The position numbers and the translations under genes were made by a program. A model generated the notes under the pieces. It searched no databases. It saw nothing but the letters and a program-made list of their open reading frames with translations, and was not told the DNA's origin. Source: Gigaspora rosea (taxonomy: Eukaryota > Glomeromycota > Glomeromycetes > Diversisporales > Gigasporaceae). From it: DNA of 64,000 nucleotides. The stretch spans positions 1 through 64,000 of the forward strand of contig QKWP01001667.1 in NCBI GenBank assembly GCA_003550325.1, read 5' to 3'. The first letter of the stretch is position 1. Each line of letters starts with the position of its first letter. Below, in pieces: positions 35,069 through 45,186 of this stretch.

Positions 35069-35396
35069 ATCACTACCGGTGATCATCACCGGTGTTCAAT
35101 TTACCAATTAAAATTCAGGATCAGGTGTAACATGTAGATCAATTTTTGTGTAACAAAAACAAAAATTTTTTAAAAAATTCCTAAAATTGCTTCTAACCTA
35201 AAATTTTGCTTATAAAACTACTTTTTTTTATGCAAAAAAAAATTCCTCGTAAAATTTTGGTATAAACTATACCCCCTGCCCCATCCCAGTTCTCACACTT
35301 ACCCTAATATTAAAGAGATTTAATTTTTATTTAGTTTGTTTTGTTTATTTTTGTTTTATGCATTGTAGATCACCGGTGATGATCACCAGTAGTGAT
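35069..35396. mobile_element. CCGGTGATCATCACCGG-type MITE, copy 2
   Basis: The left end contains ACCGGTGATCATCACCGGTG and the right end, reversed, ACTGGTGATCATCACCGGTG. The interior has the phrases aattcaggatcaggtgtaac and cttaccctaat, as in related MITEs. The terminal motif is itself a palindrome. Confidence 0.65.
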
Positions 35397-35549
35397 TTGT
35401 AGTTATTTTCTATTTATATTATATATATTATATATAGACGTGATTACTACTCTGACCCATATATCCATGGTATTAATCACGTGATAAATGGCACGCCCCT
35501 AATAAAGATAAAAAAAAAACTACTGACTACATACATACTATCTTGCTAA

Positions 35550-35701
35550 GGGCAGTGTCATTAATTACCTGATTATTTTTTATCAGAGGCCTACCCCCCT
35601 CCCTCTTTCTTAATATATAAATAGTCAGGTTCTTATATATAATTTCAACTTTTTTTACCCCCCTCCCCCTCTAAAAAATCACCTGATTTTTGTTACTCCC
35701 C
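35550..35701. mobile_element. Harbinger-like 150-bp MITE, copy 1
   Basis: A 152-bp element has ends GGGCAGTGTCATTAATTACC and GGGGAGTAACAAAAATCAGG and TAA on both sides (35547-35549, 35702-35704). The ends carry variants of AAATCAGGTGATTT. Other copies are at 62556-62708 and, inverted, at 58792-58940. It interrupts the broken zinc-finger gene just before its C-terminal finger. Confidence 0.8.
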
Positions 35702-36030
35702 TAATAGAAAAAGATATGAATTTAGGCACTTTCTAACGGCTTATAGTACAGCACATCCACGTCCAGGATTATGTGATTCTTGTGGGCATTTACTTGTTGA
35801 TAACGATGGCATGGTATTTGTTTGCAGCCACGGTTATCATAATAACTGTTATAATGAAAAATGCAAATATTGTGTAGAGTTTTATAAAAAAGGAATTTTT
35901 AAAAATGTTCAAAAATTTTTAAACTGAATTGAAAAAGAAGCAAATACACTTACCAAAGAAGACCTTAATAATGATGACGATGATGTGGAAAATGTTGAAG
36001 AAGAGTCTGAGAAGATAAGAAGTTAATATT

Positions 36031-36165
36031 TCACCCAAGTTAATAGAGGAAATGAATCAAATAGAGCATTGGTAAACATTTTTTTTAAAAAAAAAAAATA
36101 CGAAAAATTATCTGCTGATTTAACTAAATCATTGGATATTGAACCGAATAATACAAAACTTCATT
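36031..36165 (+). pseudogene. TPR-protein fragment interrupted by a repeat element
   Basis: The frame reads FTQVNRGNESNRALVNIFFK, then YEKLSADLTKSLDIEPNNTK, the pattern of a tetratricopeptide repeat. The continuation ADAY appears at 38300-38313, on the far side of the repeat-rich insertion, as expected for the TPR phrase ending RADAY. It lies directly after the zinc-finger gene remains in the same orientation. Whether it was joined to that gene or is a separate captured exon cannot be told. It is a short, non-functional remnant. Confidence 0.45.
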
Positions 36166-38299
36166 AGCAAATTTATAATAGCGTAATCTTACGTAAGGTC
36201 TTACGAACCGTAATATAAGCAAAATATTATGTAATATATTTGAAATATTTCGAAATATCAATATTTCGAAATATTACGAAAGTAATTTCAAAATATTTCG
36301 AAATATATTACGAAATATTTCGAACCCTTTCAAAATATGTTACAAAATATTTTGAACCCTTTCAATTATTTTAGGACTAGGAAACCAAGCTGGATCAGTA
36401 GATCTGTAACCTGGATCGCGCATTAGACTGATTTTTCGAAATAGTTCGAAATAGTTCGATGATGTTCAAATTCTGTACTACAAGATCAGATTAGATCTTT
36501 TGTTTATAATTAAATCTTCTATTTTGTTTTTTTTCGCTTTTTTATTTTTGTTCCTTTTTGTTCCTTTCGTTCCTTTTTGTTTCATTTTTTGTTTTCGTTT
36601 GTTTTTTTCATTTTATTTTATTTATTTATTTTTTAATTTTTTTATTTTATTTTTATTTCGGCACTTTACAAGAAAAACAAACACTTTTTGAAACCTTGCG
36701 CATGCCAACTACGACATCCGACACATTCAAGAACACACCCTCAGCAATTTCTAAATTTTCAAAAACACTTCTTTGGAGAAATGGAAAAATGGTCACAAGT
36801 TTTCACAAGTTTTCAAAGTCTTCGCAAGTTTTTGCAAGGCTTCGCTTCATTTATTTTTTCGTTTTGTGTTTTTTGTTTTTGTTTTTTTTTTTTATTTTTA
36901 ATTAATTTATTTCATTTCAGCACTTTACGAGAACAGAACCCTTACTTTCTGGCACTTTGCAAGAAAACCAACCCGGACTTTTTCGGCACTTCGCGACTTT
37001 TTTGGAATTTCAGAATTTGCAAGAACGCGAACAGTTTTTGCAAGTTTTTGCAAGTTTTTGCAAGTTTTTGCAAGTTCTTGCAAGGTTTCGCTTTATTTAT
37101 TTTTCTTTTTGTGTTTTTTGTTTTTGTTTTTTTAGTTTATTTTTTAATTATTTTATTTATTTTTATTTTGGCACTTTGCGAGAAAAACTAAAACTTTTCG
37201 AAACCTTGCGCATGCCAACTACGACTTTCGACACTTTCAAGAACACATACCAGCAATTTCTAAATTTTCAAGAACGCTTTTTTAGAGAAATAGGCGCAAG
37301 TTTTCGCAAGTTTTCACAAGTTTTCGCAAGTTTTTGCAAGTTTTTGCAAGTTCTTGCAAGGGTTCGCTTTATTTTTTTTTTGTTTTGTGTTTTTTGTTCT
37401 TGTTTTTTTGGTTATTTTTAAATTTTTTTTTATTTCGGCACTTTGCGAAAAAAACAACACCTTTTCGAAACCTGCACATTTCAACAACGACTTCTAATAC
37501 TTTCAAAAACAATAAAAAACAAAGAAGCAAAGATAATAGCTAACTGTGGGGTGAGCGAAAATAAGTATATAGGATTAGTTTTTTGTATATTGTAATAGAA
37601 TTAGATGCGATGAAGTGCCAAAGTAGTTTAAAATATTTGTAATAATGTAAAAATAATATGTAATATATAATAAAGTATGTAATATTAATTAAAAATATAT
37701 ATTTAATAAATGTAAAATATAATATATAATAATAAATATAAAAATAAAAATTTTATATTAAATTGCGAAACTGTGCGAAATATTGCGAAAACCTGTAAAA
37801 AAGCATGATTATGTGAATATGTATGTCGTTTATTTATTTTTTAAAAATTTTAAAATTTTGCGAAATTTTGCAAAATATTGCGAAACAATGCTAAAATATC
37901 AAAATATTACCTCCTGCGCACATTAGTTTATTGATCTGCATGAGTACGCGACCCCTGTAGGGGGTAATTTGCATTTTTTTTATTTGCAATATATTTCGAA
38001 ATATTTCGAAATAATAACCGTAAGGGTAATAACAGATATTACATAATATCTTGAGGGGGGTGGGGGGTCTTTGATTTTCTTACGTTAGATATATAAATTT
38101 ATAATAGCCAATCAAATTTCTCTTACATGGAGGGGAAGGGGTAGAGGGTATAGTAAAAAAATATTACGTAATATCTGTTATTACCCTAATATTACCGTAA
38201 TATAGCGTAATATATTGCATAATATGCCGTATCAATCATAAGATTTTCGTAATATTACGGGCCGTAATATCTTACGTAAAATTACGTATATATAATTCG
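36166..38299. mobile_element. Inverted-repeat element with CGTAA-rich ends and tandem-repeat body
   Basis: The left end reads AGCAAATTTATAATAGCGTA then ATCTTACGTAAG. The right end reversed reads AGCGAATTATATATACGTAA then TTTTACGTAAG. Subterminal tracts are repeats of ATTTCGAAATA and TTGCGAAA. The body (36540-37520) has at least three tandem units of about 250-500 bp, each with CGGCACTTTGCGAGAAAAAC, CGAAACCTTGCGCATGCCAA, CAGCAATTTCTAAATTTTC and runs of TTTTTGCAAG. The F-rich open frames across it are translations of T-rich repeats, not genes. The exact boundaries are approximate. Confidence 0.55.
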
Positions 38300-38577
38300 C
38301 TGATGCTTATCAACTAATACTATATATACAGTATATATGAAAGAAATATTTAAATAATTAAATTTTAAATTAAATAATGAACTTGCTTTAAAATTTTATA
38401 AATGCTGTGCCAATGTTAATACTATACAATAATTGTATACTCGCCTGCAAATGCTTTGTTTAAGGTAGAATTAATTGTAAAAGGACAAGCTATTACCTGT
38501 TATTGCCATCTTGTTAAGGAAAACCTACGTCTAACAAAAGTCTCACAAATCATTAGATGCATTAGATGTGTTTGAAT

Positions 38578-39090
38578 TAGTGATGCCACCGAAATTGATT
38601 TTTGAAAAAGACCTATTTCGTCTTCATTAGAGAAAATTAAAATTTTTTATAAGGAAGAGCAAATAAAATTTATATTGATATGTTCTTTATAATTTCGTCT
38701 ATTCAAAAAAAGTATCAAATAATTTCATCTTTCAAGTAAAATAGGTCAAAAACAATTTCGTTTTCAAATTTTAATTTCAGGTTTTAGAACCCGAAATGCT
38801 TTCGTCCTCATGTATAGTTTGAATAAACTGTTTAACTTGCAGCTATATAATTTCCTGATTATACAATTATTTTGGGTTCTAAAACCCGAAATTAAAATTT
38901 GAAGACGAAATTGTTTTTGATCTATTTTACTTGAAAGATGAAATTATTTGATACTTTTTTTAAATAGACGAAATTATAAGGAACATATCTATATAAATTT
39001 TATTTGTACTTTCTTATAAAAAATTTTAATTTTCTTTAATAAAAACGAAATAGACCTTTTTCAAAAATCAATTTCAGTGGCATCTCTAAT
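38578..39090. repeat. 513-bp palindromic foldback element
   Basis: The left arm starts TAGTGATGCCACCGAAATTG and the right arm reversed starts TAGAGATGCCACTGAAATTG. The arms are about 220 bp and stay in register (aaataggtcaaaaacaattt, ggttttagaacccgaaat). The centre is about 70 bp. A single diverged arm is at 59498-59700. Confidence 0.75.
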
Positions 39091-39944
39091 CCTGGTAAAG
39101 TTTTGTAAAAATTAGTCGATTTTTTGATGAGCAATCATATGATATGCCCATATTTCATATATTTTTGATATGTAAAATCTTGTGTACCATTTATGCATAA
39201 ATCGATCTTCAGTCACGCTTTTGTACAAAAAAACCAAAAATAAGCAAACTATAACCCTAGCCCTCTTTATATATTTCGGGGTCCTACCATAGGTATATTA
39301 TATTAAATACTAACTAATTTGGATAAAAGCTAAAAATAATATCTATATTACAAATTTAGTTGGAGGTAACAATATTATACACAAAGTTTATATTTTAATA
39401 ATATATAGGAGTTTTTATTAAGGGCATTAGTTTATAATTGACCAATCAAAATTGATTATATGAGTCTTGCGATGACCAATTTGCAAAAAGCAAATTAGCA
39501 AACATATGGCTCACAAGCAGTGTTTAAAATTTATATTCAAAATTATATTTTCAAATAAACTAAATTTAGAGTATTAATGTTCTTAAAAATTTTTTAATGT
39601 TCTCATTATATAGATTATTATTTTTTAAATAAACTTATATTTTTTACTAAATAAATTTATTTTGGGCTTTTAAGTAAAGTTATAAACAAGATATATTTAT
39701 TTAACTTTTTGCAACTATAAATTTTCTTGCAAATATTTAAAAAAAAAATAATAGTTATAAAAATTGAGTGTTGCTAACTTGCCCCCTGGTAATATAACCA
39801 TCCTATAATTTACCAATCAGGTCGCAGGATCTTGTGTAACAAAATAAAGAAAATTTTAAGAAAATTTAGAAAAAAATCAAAAATTATCAATATTGCAAAA
39901 TTTTATTACAATAGCTTTGGGCTATTAAATAAAAGTTTTTGGCA

Positions 39945-41368
39945 GAGGTGTGGTGACTTAGAGAAGTTGGTAAGTTGTCACCCCAAGTGGCAGGTCTAGG
40001 GTTCAAATCTTACTAACAACGCTTTGAAAAAATAAACCTGTGTTCCAGTAACTGTTTCCTGTCGATCAGTTAGGTACATTACCAGTAGTTCTTGGTTACC
40101 ATCTCGAATGGGAGCTTTTGGGCGAAGTTGTGTTTCGTGACACAGACAAATCCAAGGAACCAGGAAAACAGAAACCCATTTGGCAAAACCCGAGTAAGGA
40201 GGTAGCAAAGATCTTTGACGGTGCTACCAATACTGGACGTCGACTTCAGGGACAAGGTCTACCAACCTGGCCGCCGGATCGGGTACCGGAGGTAAAGGAC
40301 CTATGTTATAGAAGTAGGTACCAAGGGGAGAAAAACCATGATAGCATCTAATGCCGGGTAGATCAACCCTTCCAGGCCAACTGGATTGGGAAAATCGGTG
40401 AAGGACTGGTAGGAAAGTGATGGTGGGTACCGGTGTTGGAGCGAACCTTACAAGGGCAGAAGTAGGTATTGGTAAGAAGACAGAAGTAACCCTGTCTTGC
40501 AAGTGTTGGTCTCGGTCATAGCGATAAGTACCGAAGTGTAGATGAATACCTGATATGAGACAGGTACCGCTCTACCAAGTCTCCCATCGAGGATAACAGG
40601 ACCGGGAATACCCGGCTAGGTTCTAAAGCAATGGATAAGTATCCGGAACTTGCTGACTGACTTATGTAACGGGCCTGTTCTGGTGATACAAGATGGGTTG
40701 GCAGGCGGAACATGGATCAGAGGGTTTAAATAGGCAATTCCCGTAGTTGGGTTGCAGATATGGCAGCTAGTGTGGAACCCTTGGCAAACCACTTAAATTA
40801 GACACCAAAGTGTATATGTGGCTAGATGTATCCTCATCTAGGATCAGAGGGTTTAAATAGGCAATTCCCATAGTTGGGTTGCAGGTATAGCAGCTAGTGT
40901 GGAACCCTTGGGCGGACCACTTAAATTAGATACCAAAAGTGTACGTGTGGCTAGATGCAGTGTTGTCATGGGACACGGACACAGACGGCGGACAGTCCGG
41001 GACGGGACGTCCGGACATGTCTGCCCGAATTTTTTTTGTCCCGGACATTTGGCGACTAAACACGTGATCATCAACCAATAAAATTCATATAATTCCGCAA
41101 TTTGATTGGTTTTACCCAGCGGACATGTCCATCATGTTGGGACATTATTGCGGACATGTCCCGGACATCCCGTCCCGGACTGTCCGCGTCCCTGAAAAAT
41201 CGGCGGGACAATGTCCGTGTACAACACTGGCTAGATGTATCCTCGTCTATATAACAAATGCCGGTATTTCCTTTAGAGGATACCGACGGCCCTAATATCT
41301 TGAATAAAATTCCTAAGTCCCAAGACGGGCACTTTAATAAAAAATAAAAAAAAAATAAAATAAAAATA
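39945..41368 (+). mobile_element. Long tRNA-headed SINE, copy 2
   Basis: The flanking 14-bp repeat is aaaagtttttggca (39931-39944, 41369-41382). The head, gaggtgtggtgacttagaga then agttggtaagttgtcacccc and a B-box-like GGGTTCAAATCTTAC, resembles a tRNA. The 3' part has a 127-bp tandem duplication (units from about 40714 and 40841). The second unit is interrupted by a hAT-type MITE at 40958-41229. The element ends gggcactttaataaaaaa and an A-rich tail. It is about 93% similar by eye to copy 3. Confidence 0.8.
40958..41229. mobile_element. hAT-type MITE (CAGTGTTGTCATG ends), GC-rich
   Basis: A 272-bp element runs from CAGTGTTGTCATGGGACACG to ...GTCCGTGTACAACACTG. The perfect octamer GCTAGATG lies on both sides (40950-40957, 41230-41237). 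It is much richer in GC than the window and dense in ggacatgtcc and gtcccggac words. It is related to the 1.2-kb element at 16676-17875 and the weaker copy at 50219-50464. Confidence 0.85.
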
Positions 41369-41428
41369 AAAAGTTTTTGGCATCTAATTTTGCATATAAA
41401 TATTCAATCCATCCTCTAACTTAATATA

Positions 41429-41678
41429 TGGGGGTGAGTCAGTAGAAAAGGGACAAATTTTTTCTAAGTAAAAGTTTTTTTGACTTTAAGCTTAAATATT
41501 TTAACAAATATCTTAATAAATTTAATAAATTTTTTTTATTTTAATTCTATATAATTTCAAGATTAAAATAAAAAAATTTTTAGCAAATTTAATTAAATAG
41601 TTGTCAAGATATTTTAGTTTAAAAATTAAAAAAATTTTACTAAAAACGATTTGTCCCTTTTCTACTGACTCACCCCCA
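41429..41678. mobile_element. Palindromic MITE with TA target (TGGGGGTGAG ends)
   Basis: The ends TGGGGGTGAGTCAGTAGAAA are identical inverted repeats for about 33 bp, with TA on both sides (41427-41428, 41679-41680). The 62027-62367 element has related ends. The TA target suggests Tc1/mariner. Confidence 0.7.
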
Positions 41679-41888
41679 TATATCTATACCCTTACTCTAA
41701 CCCTAATCTTTAAAGAATAATTTTTATATAAAAAACTTTTATAAAAATAAAGAGTGGTTAAAATTTATAACTTTAACCAGATGTTAAAATTAGTTAAATT
41801 CATAAAAATTAAAATATAGTTTATAATTTACTAAGCCAATTTTAGTATTTAAAGTACTACTGTAATAAAATTAGAAAGTTTCTGTCTA

Positions 41889-43051
41889 GGGTGTGGCGAC
41901 TTAGAGAAGTTGGTAAGTTGTCATCCCCCAAGTGGCAGGTCTAGGGTTCAAATCTCACTGACAACGCTTTAAAAAATAGACCTGTGTTCTGGTAACTGTT
42001 TCCTGTCGATCGGTTGGGTACATTACCTATAGTTCTTGGTTACCATCTCGAATGGGAGCCTTCGGGCGAAGTTGTGCCTCGTGACACAGACAAATCCAAG
42101 GAACCGGGGAAACAGAACCCATTTGGCAAAACCCAAGTAAGGAGGTAGCAAAGATCTTTGACGGTGCTACCAAAACCAGAATATCGGAAACCGGAGCTAG
42201 GGAACTGGACGATATGACCTTCGGAGGAGAGGGTCCACCAACCTGGCTGCCGGAGTCGTACCGGAGAAAAAGGACCTATGTTATAGAAGTAGGTACCAGG
42301 GGGAGAAAAACCATGATGGCACCTAATGCCGGGTAGATCAACCCTTCCAGGCCAACTGGATTGGGAAAATCGGTGAAGGACTGGTAGGAAAGTGATGGTG
42401 GGTACTGGGGTTGAAGTGAACCTTACAAGGGCAGAAGTAGGTATTGGTAAGAGGACAGGGGTAACCCTGTCTCGCAAGTGTTGGCCTCGGCCATAGCGAT
42501 AAGTACCGAAGAGTAGGTGAATACCTGAAATGGGACAGGTACCGCTCAACCAAGTCTCCTGTCGAGAATAACAGGACCGGGAATACCCGGCTGGGTCCTA
42601 AGGCAATGGATAAGTATCCGGAACTTGCTGACTGACTTATGTAACGGGCCTGTTCTGGTGATACAAAATGGGTTGGCAGGTGGAACATGGATCAGAGGGT
42701 TTAAATAGGCAATTCCCGTAGTTGGGTTGCAGGTATGGTAGCTAGTGTAGAACCCTTGGGCGGACCACTTAAATTAAACACCAAAAGTGTACATGTGGCT
42801 AGATGTATCCTCGTCTAGGACCAGAGGGTTTAAATAGGCAATTCCCGTAGTTGGGTTGCAGGTATGGCAGCTAGTGTGGAACCCTTGGGCGGACCACTTA
42901 AATTAGACACCAAAAGTGTACATGTGGCTAGATGTATCCTTGTCTATGTAACAAATGCCGGTATTCCCCTAGAGGATACCGACGGCCCTAATATCTTGAA
43001 TAAAATTCCTAAGTCCCAAGACGGGCACTTTAATAAAAAAAAAAAAAAAAA
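41889..43051 (+). mobile_element. Long tRNA-headed SINE, copy 3
   Basis: This 1.16-kb copy is uninterrupted. It is flanked by agaaagtttctgtcta (41873-41888 and 43052-43067) and ends in a long A run. The head reads gggtgtggcgacttagagaa then gttggtaagttgtcatcccc and a B-box-like GGGTTCAAATCTCAC. A 129-bp tandem duplication occupies about 42689-42945. The minus-strand 169-codon frame at 42040-42549 is not conserved in the other copies and is not a gene. The intact duplication and pure tail suggest a recent insertion. Confidence 0.85.
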
Positions 43052-43278
43052 AGAAAGTTTCTGTCTATAACTTTACTTAAAAGTCTAATCTATATTATCA
43101 AAGTAGTAAAAAGGTTATACCAATTTAATTATTTAATAATAATAATATTTTGAGAACATTTTATTTATACAAAATGTTCTTAAATAAGAGAACATTTATT
43201 AAATATTAATGTACTTAAAAAAACTTTAGTGCTCTCTTGAGAATATAAAAATATTAAATTTTAAACACTGTTCACAAA

Positions 43279-44920
43279 ACCAATTTTGATCGATCAATTA
43301 CTCAAAAATATCATATAATAAAACCATAAATTAAAAAAAAAATAAATCTATTAATTACTACCAAGTACAATCTAAAATTTTTTTTTTTTAAAAAAAAAAC
43401 AACAATGCATTATTACACAAGTATTTTAATTACCAATCCAGATAAGATCAGCACTATAGCTATATTATTACTATATAAAAGAGAATTGTTATTAGCACCA
43501 TGAATTTTTGCTATTCGCACCATAGTATATATAGATCACCTCAATTTTGTCACTTAAATATTTTAACTTTTAAAAACTTTTATTAATATTATCTCTATAA
43601 GTTCTTGATCAAATTTAATAAAAATTTTTTTATTTGAATCTATGGATTCATAGAATTAAAATAAAAATTAATAGGATTTATATGTACTGATTTTAAATAA
43701 ATATGTTGCTAATTTAATTTGGAATTAGAAACCTGAATATTGTACTCAAAATAACACCTATTTATTCAAAATAACATGCAGATGCCTGTTATTTTGAGAA
43801 TTTATGGATTTATAATAAGCTATAATATTGTATTAAGAACTATAAAATCTAAAACTAATTTTATAGAGTTTACCAAGAATTAGTTAATAATTTTTTTGGC
43901 TAAAAATTTTTTCTGAATTTGTCTATTTTTAACTTATAAACAACTTAAGCTTTTTTTTAGTTAGGCAAAATCTCATATATAACCAATCAAAATAACTAAA
44001 TTCCTTAGGGGGGAAGAGGGGTGGGCTCTATAGTAAACTGATCTCAGCTAATATCTAACATATTTCTTATACTTCTAGTAAAATTGTCTAGTTATATAAT
44101 GATTTTAAATTTTATTATAAAACTAATATTATATTACTAACTCTCTCCTATTCTATAATATCAGCTAATATCTTATACTTCCCTAAGTTAGCAATATTCT
44201 TTTAAATATTGTCAAAAATTTTTATTAAATATTTTAAATTTTTAAAAAAAGTAGATCATAAGTATATTTATAGCAATTTTTCAAACAAATTTTCTGTATT
44301 TGCTTATAGTTTAAGGGATAATATATTTTAATGCAGTATTTCAACATACATTTATATATATATAGTAATATATATACAGTCATATCTAAGTTGAATATCT
44401 TTTTTCTATATGCTTAAAAAATATAAAATTGAAAATATAGAGCTCGAAAAATATAAAATATATCAAAAAAAATTTTTATTCTGATCAAATATGGGATACA
44501 ACTACAACAAATAATAACCCAGTAAAGATACAACCCAATTTGATTGTATATTCATGAATACAAAACTCAAATAGATCCTGAACTGTCAGGAATTTAGGCA
44601 GATCTAAAGCATTACAAATGAAAAGACTCGTGATTATTCTTTTTATTGAAATATTGGAAAAATCTAAAGTCCCAGCGGGAGTTCCAGATTTCTGTCAACA
44701 AAACCGTATTACGGTTTACTTTTATAGTGCTAATTAAAACCTTAAAATGTTGTATCACCTCTCATTGATCTAAATCCATTATTTGAGTACATCGTTTACG
44801 CACTATATCTCTAATGATATAAAGTATATTTGAAATTACACGAGAAGGTATGACTCAATAAATATACAAAAAAAACAACTTTCTGTAATGTTCAAAAGCT
44901 TATGCGTGAATTATTATTAT
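43279..44920. other. AT-rich intergenic DNA
   Basis: No gene was recognised. Weak fragments of repeat ends occur (for example around 43555-43680), but no pair could be closed. Confidence 0.4.
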
Positions 44921-44924
44921 TGTA

Positions 44925-45013
44925 AGAAATCGATCAGCCGATTTTGAAAAAAATAGACCGGCTAAGCCGAAAATTAGCATTAGCCGATTTTTCATTATTG
45001 GCTAGGGTCACTA
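44925..45013 (-). mobile_element. Solo end of the gene-capturing hAT-like family
   Basis: Read on the minus strand this starts TAGTGACCCTAGCC and continues with repeated AATCGGCTAA, GGCTTAGCCGG and AATCGGCTGATCGA words. It matches the left end of the element at 51668-53418 (TAGTGATCCTGGCC, then CTAAGCCGATTTTTCGACC). No second end was found, so it is a truncated copy. Confidence 0.55.
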
Positions 45014-45120
45014 GACAAAAAAAAGGGGAATGTCAATAAAAGAAAAAAAGGAAGGGATGGAGAGAAGAAAGAGGGGAAGGAGGAAAAAAGAGGGAAAGGA
45101 AAAAGAAACAAATAACAAGA
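45014..45120 (+). repeat. Polypurine tract
   Basis: The tract is almost pure A/G for about 100 bp (for example ggaagggatggagagaagaa near 45050). It lies about 70-170 bp beyond the importin alpha stop codon, so on that gene's transcript it would be a polypyrimidine tract in or just past the 3' UTR. Confidence 0.6.
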
Positions 45121-45186
45121 CTATAAAAACAATGATAATCAAGGGAGAAAAATATTTTTTATATACGAACAAAAGAGAATATGTTC

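Larger units (their letters stand above)
34541..35499. mobile_element. TAA-flanked element with two nested elements
   Basis: The ends are GGGGCGTGCCATTTATTACG and GGGGCGTGCCATTTATCACG with TAA on both sides (34538-34540, 35500-35502), a Harbinger-like target. It contains a type A foldback (34675-35000) and a CCGGTGATCATCACCGG-type MITE (35069-35396). It separates the body of the zinc-finger gene from its C-terminal finger. Confidence 0.75.
31711..36030 (+). pseudogene. Broken zinc-finger protein gene (DUF6589-like family)
   Basis: One gene can be followed across 4.3 kb. The N-terminal zinc-finger segment has CLIIGC and QLCHLHYCKLIEPY (31711-31983). A central block has NPGLKGFFNSL, KKSIVGLCYLIAGLRNKFVN and ASGG (32803-33070), then RPDTVSTSTANHFATCV, NVEAPRICWYL, VVPVVADWPGQIFIRKAL, LGPLHISLNSK, LFHFVFGKNKKL and PATLDVYAILFRSD (33255-34375). 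A C-terminal RING-like finger has CDSCGHLLVD, CSHGYHNNC and CKYC (35770-35880), then an acidic tail. I recognise this as a large expanded family of Glomeromycotina; the DUF6589-like label is from memory and tentative. Several in-frame stops and four MITEs (32010-32185, 32216-32720, 34541-35499, 35550-35701) break it. Function unknown; it may be transposon-derived. Confidence 0.6.
39518..43270. mobile_element. Probable hAT-type element swollen by two long SINEs
   Basis: CAGTGTTTAAAATTT at the left and AAATTTTAAACACTG at the right are exact inverted ends. The flanking octamers ctcacaag (39510-39517) and ttcacaaa (43271-43278) agree at six of eight positions. Blocks such as gagaacatttt near both ends match the element end at 49289. 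Subtracting the two SINEs and a 250-bp TA-flanked MITE leaves roughly 0.9 kb. The pairing of the two ends is inferred. Confidence 0.45.

Noticed and set aside
36500-37543. Long overlapping open frames rich in Phe/Leu that look like membrane proteins
   Set aside because: They are translations of T-rich tandem repeats in a mobile element. All three frames stay open over long stretches, and none has a recognisable domain.
42040-42688. Minus-strand 169- and 116-codon open frames in a GC-richer region
   Set aside because: They lie inside a long SINE, and sister copies do not preserve the frame. The length comes from base composition.
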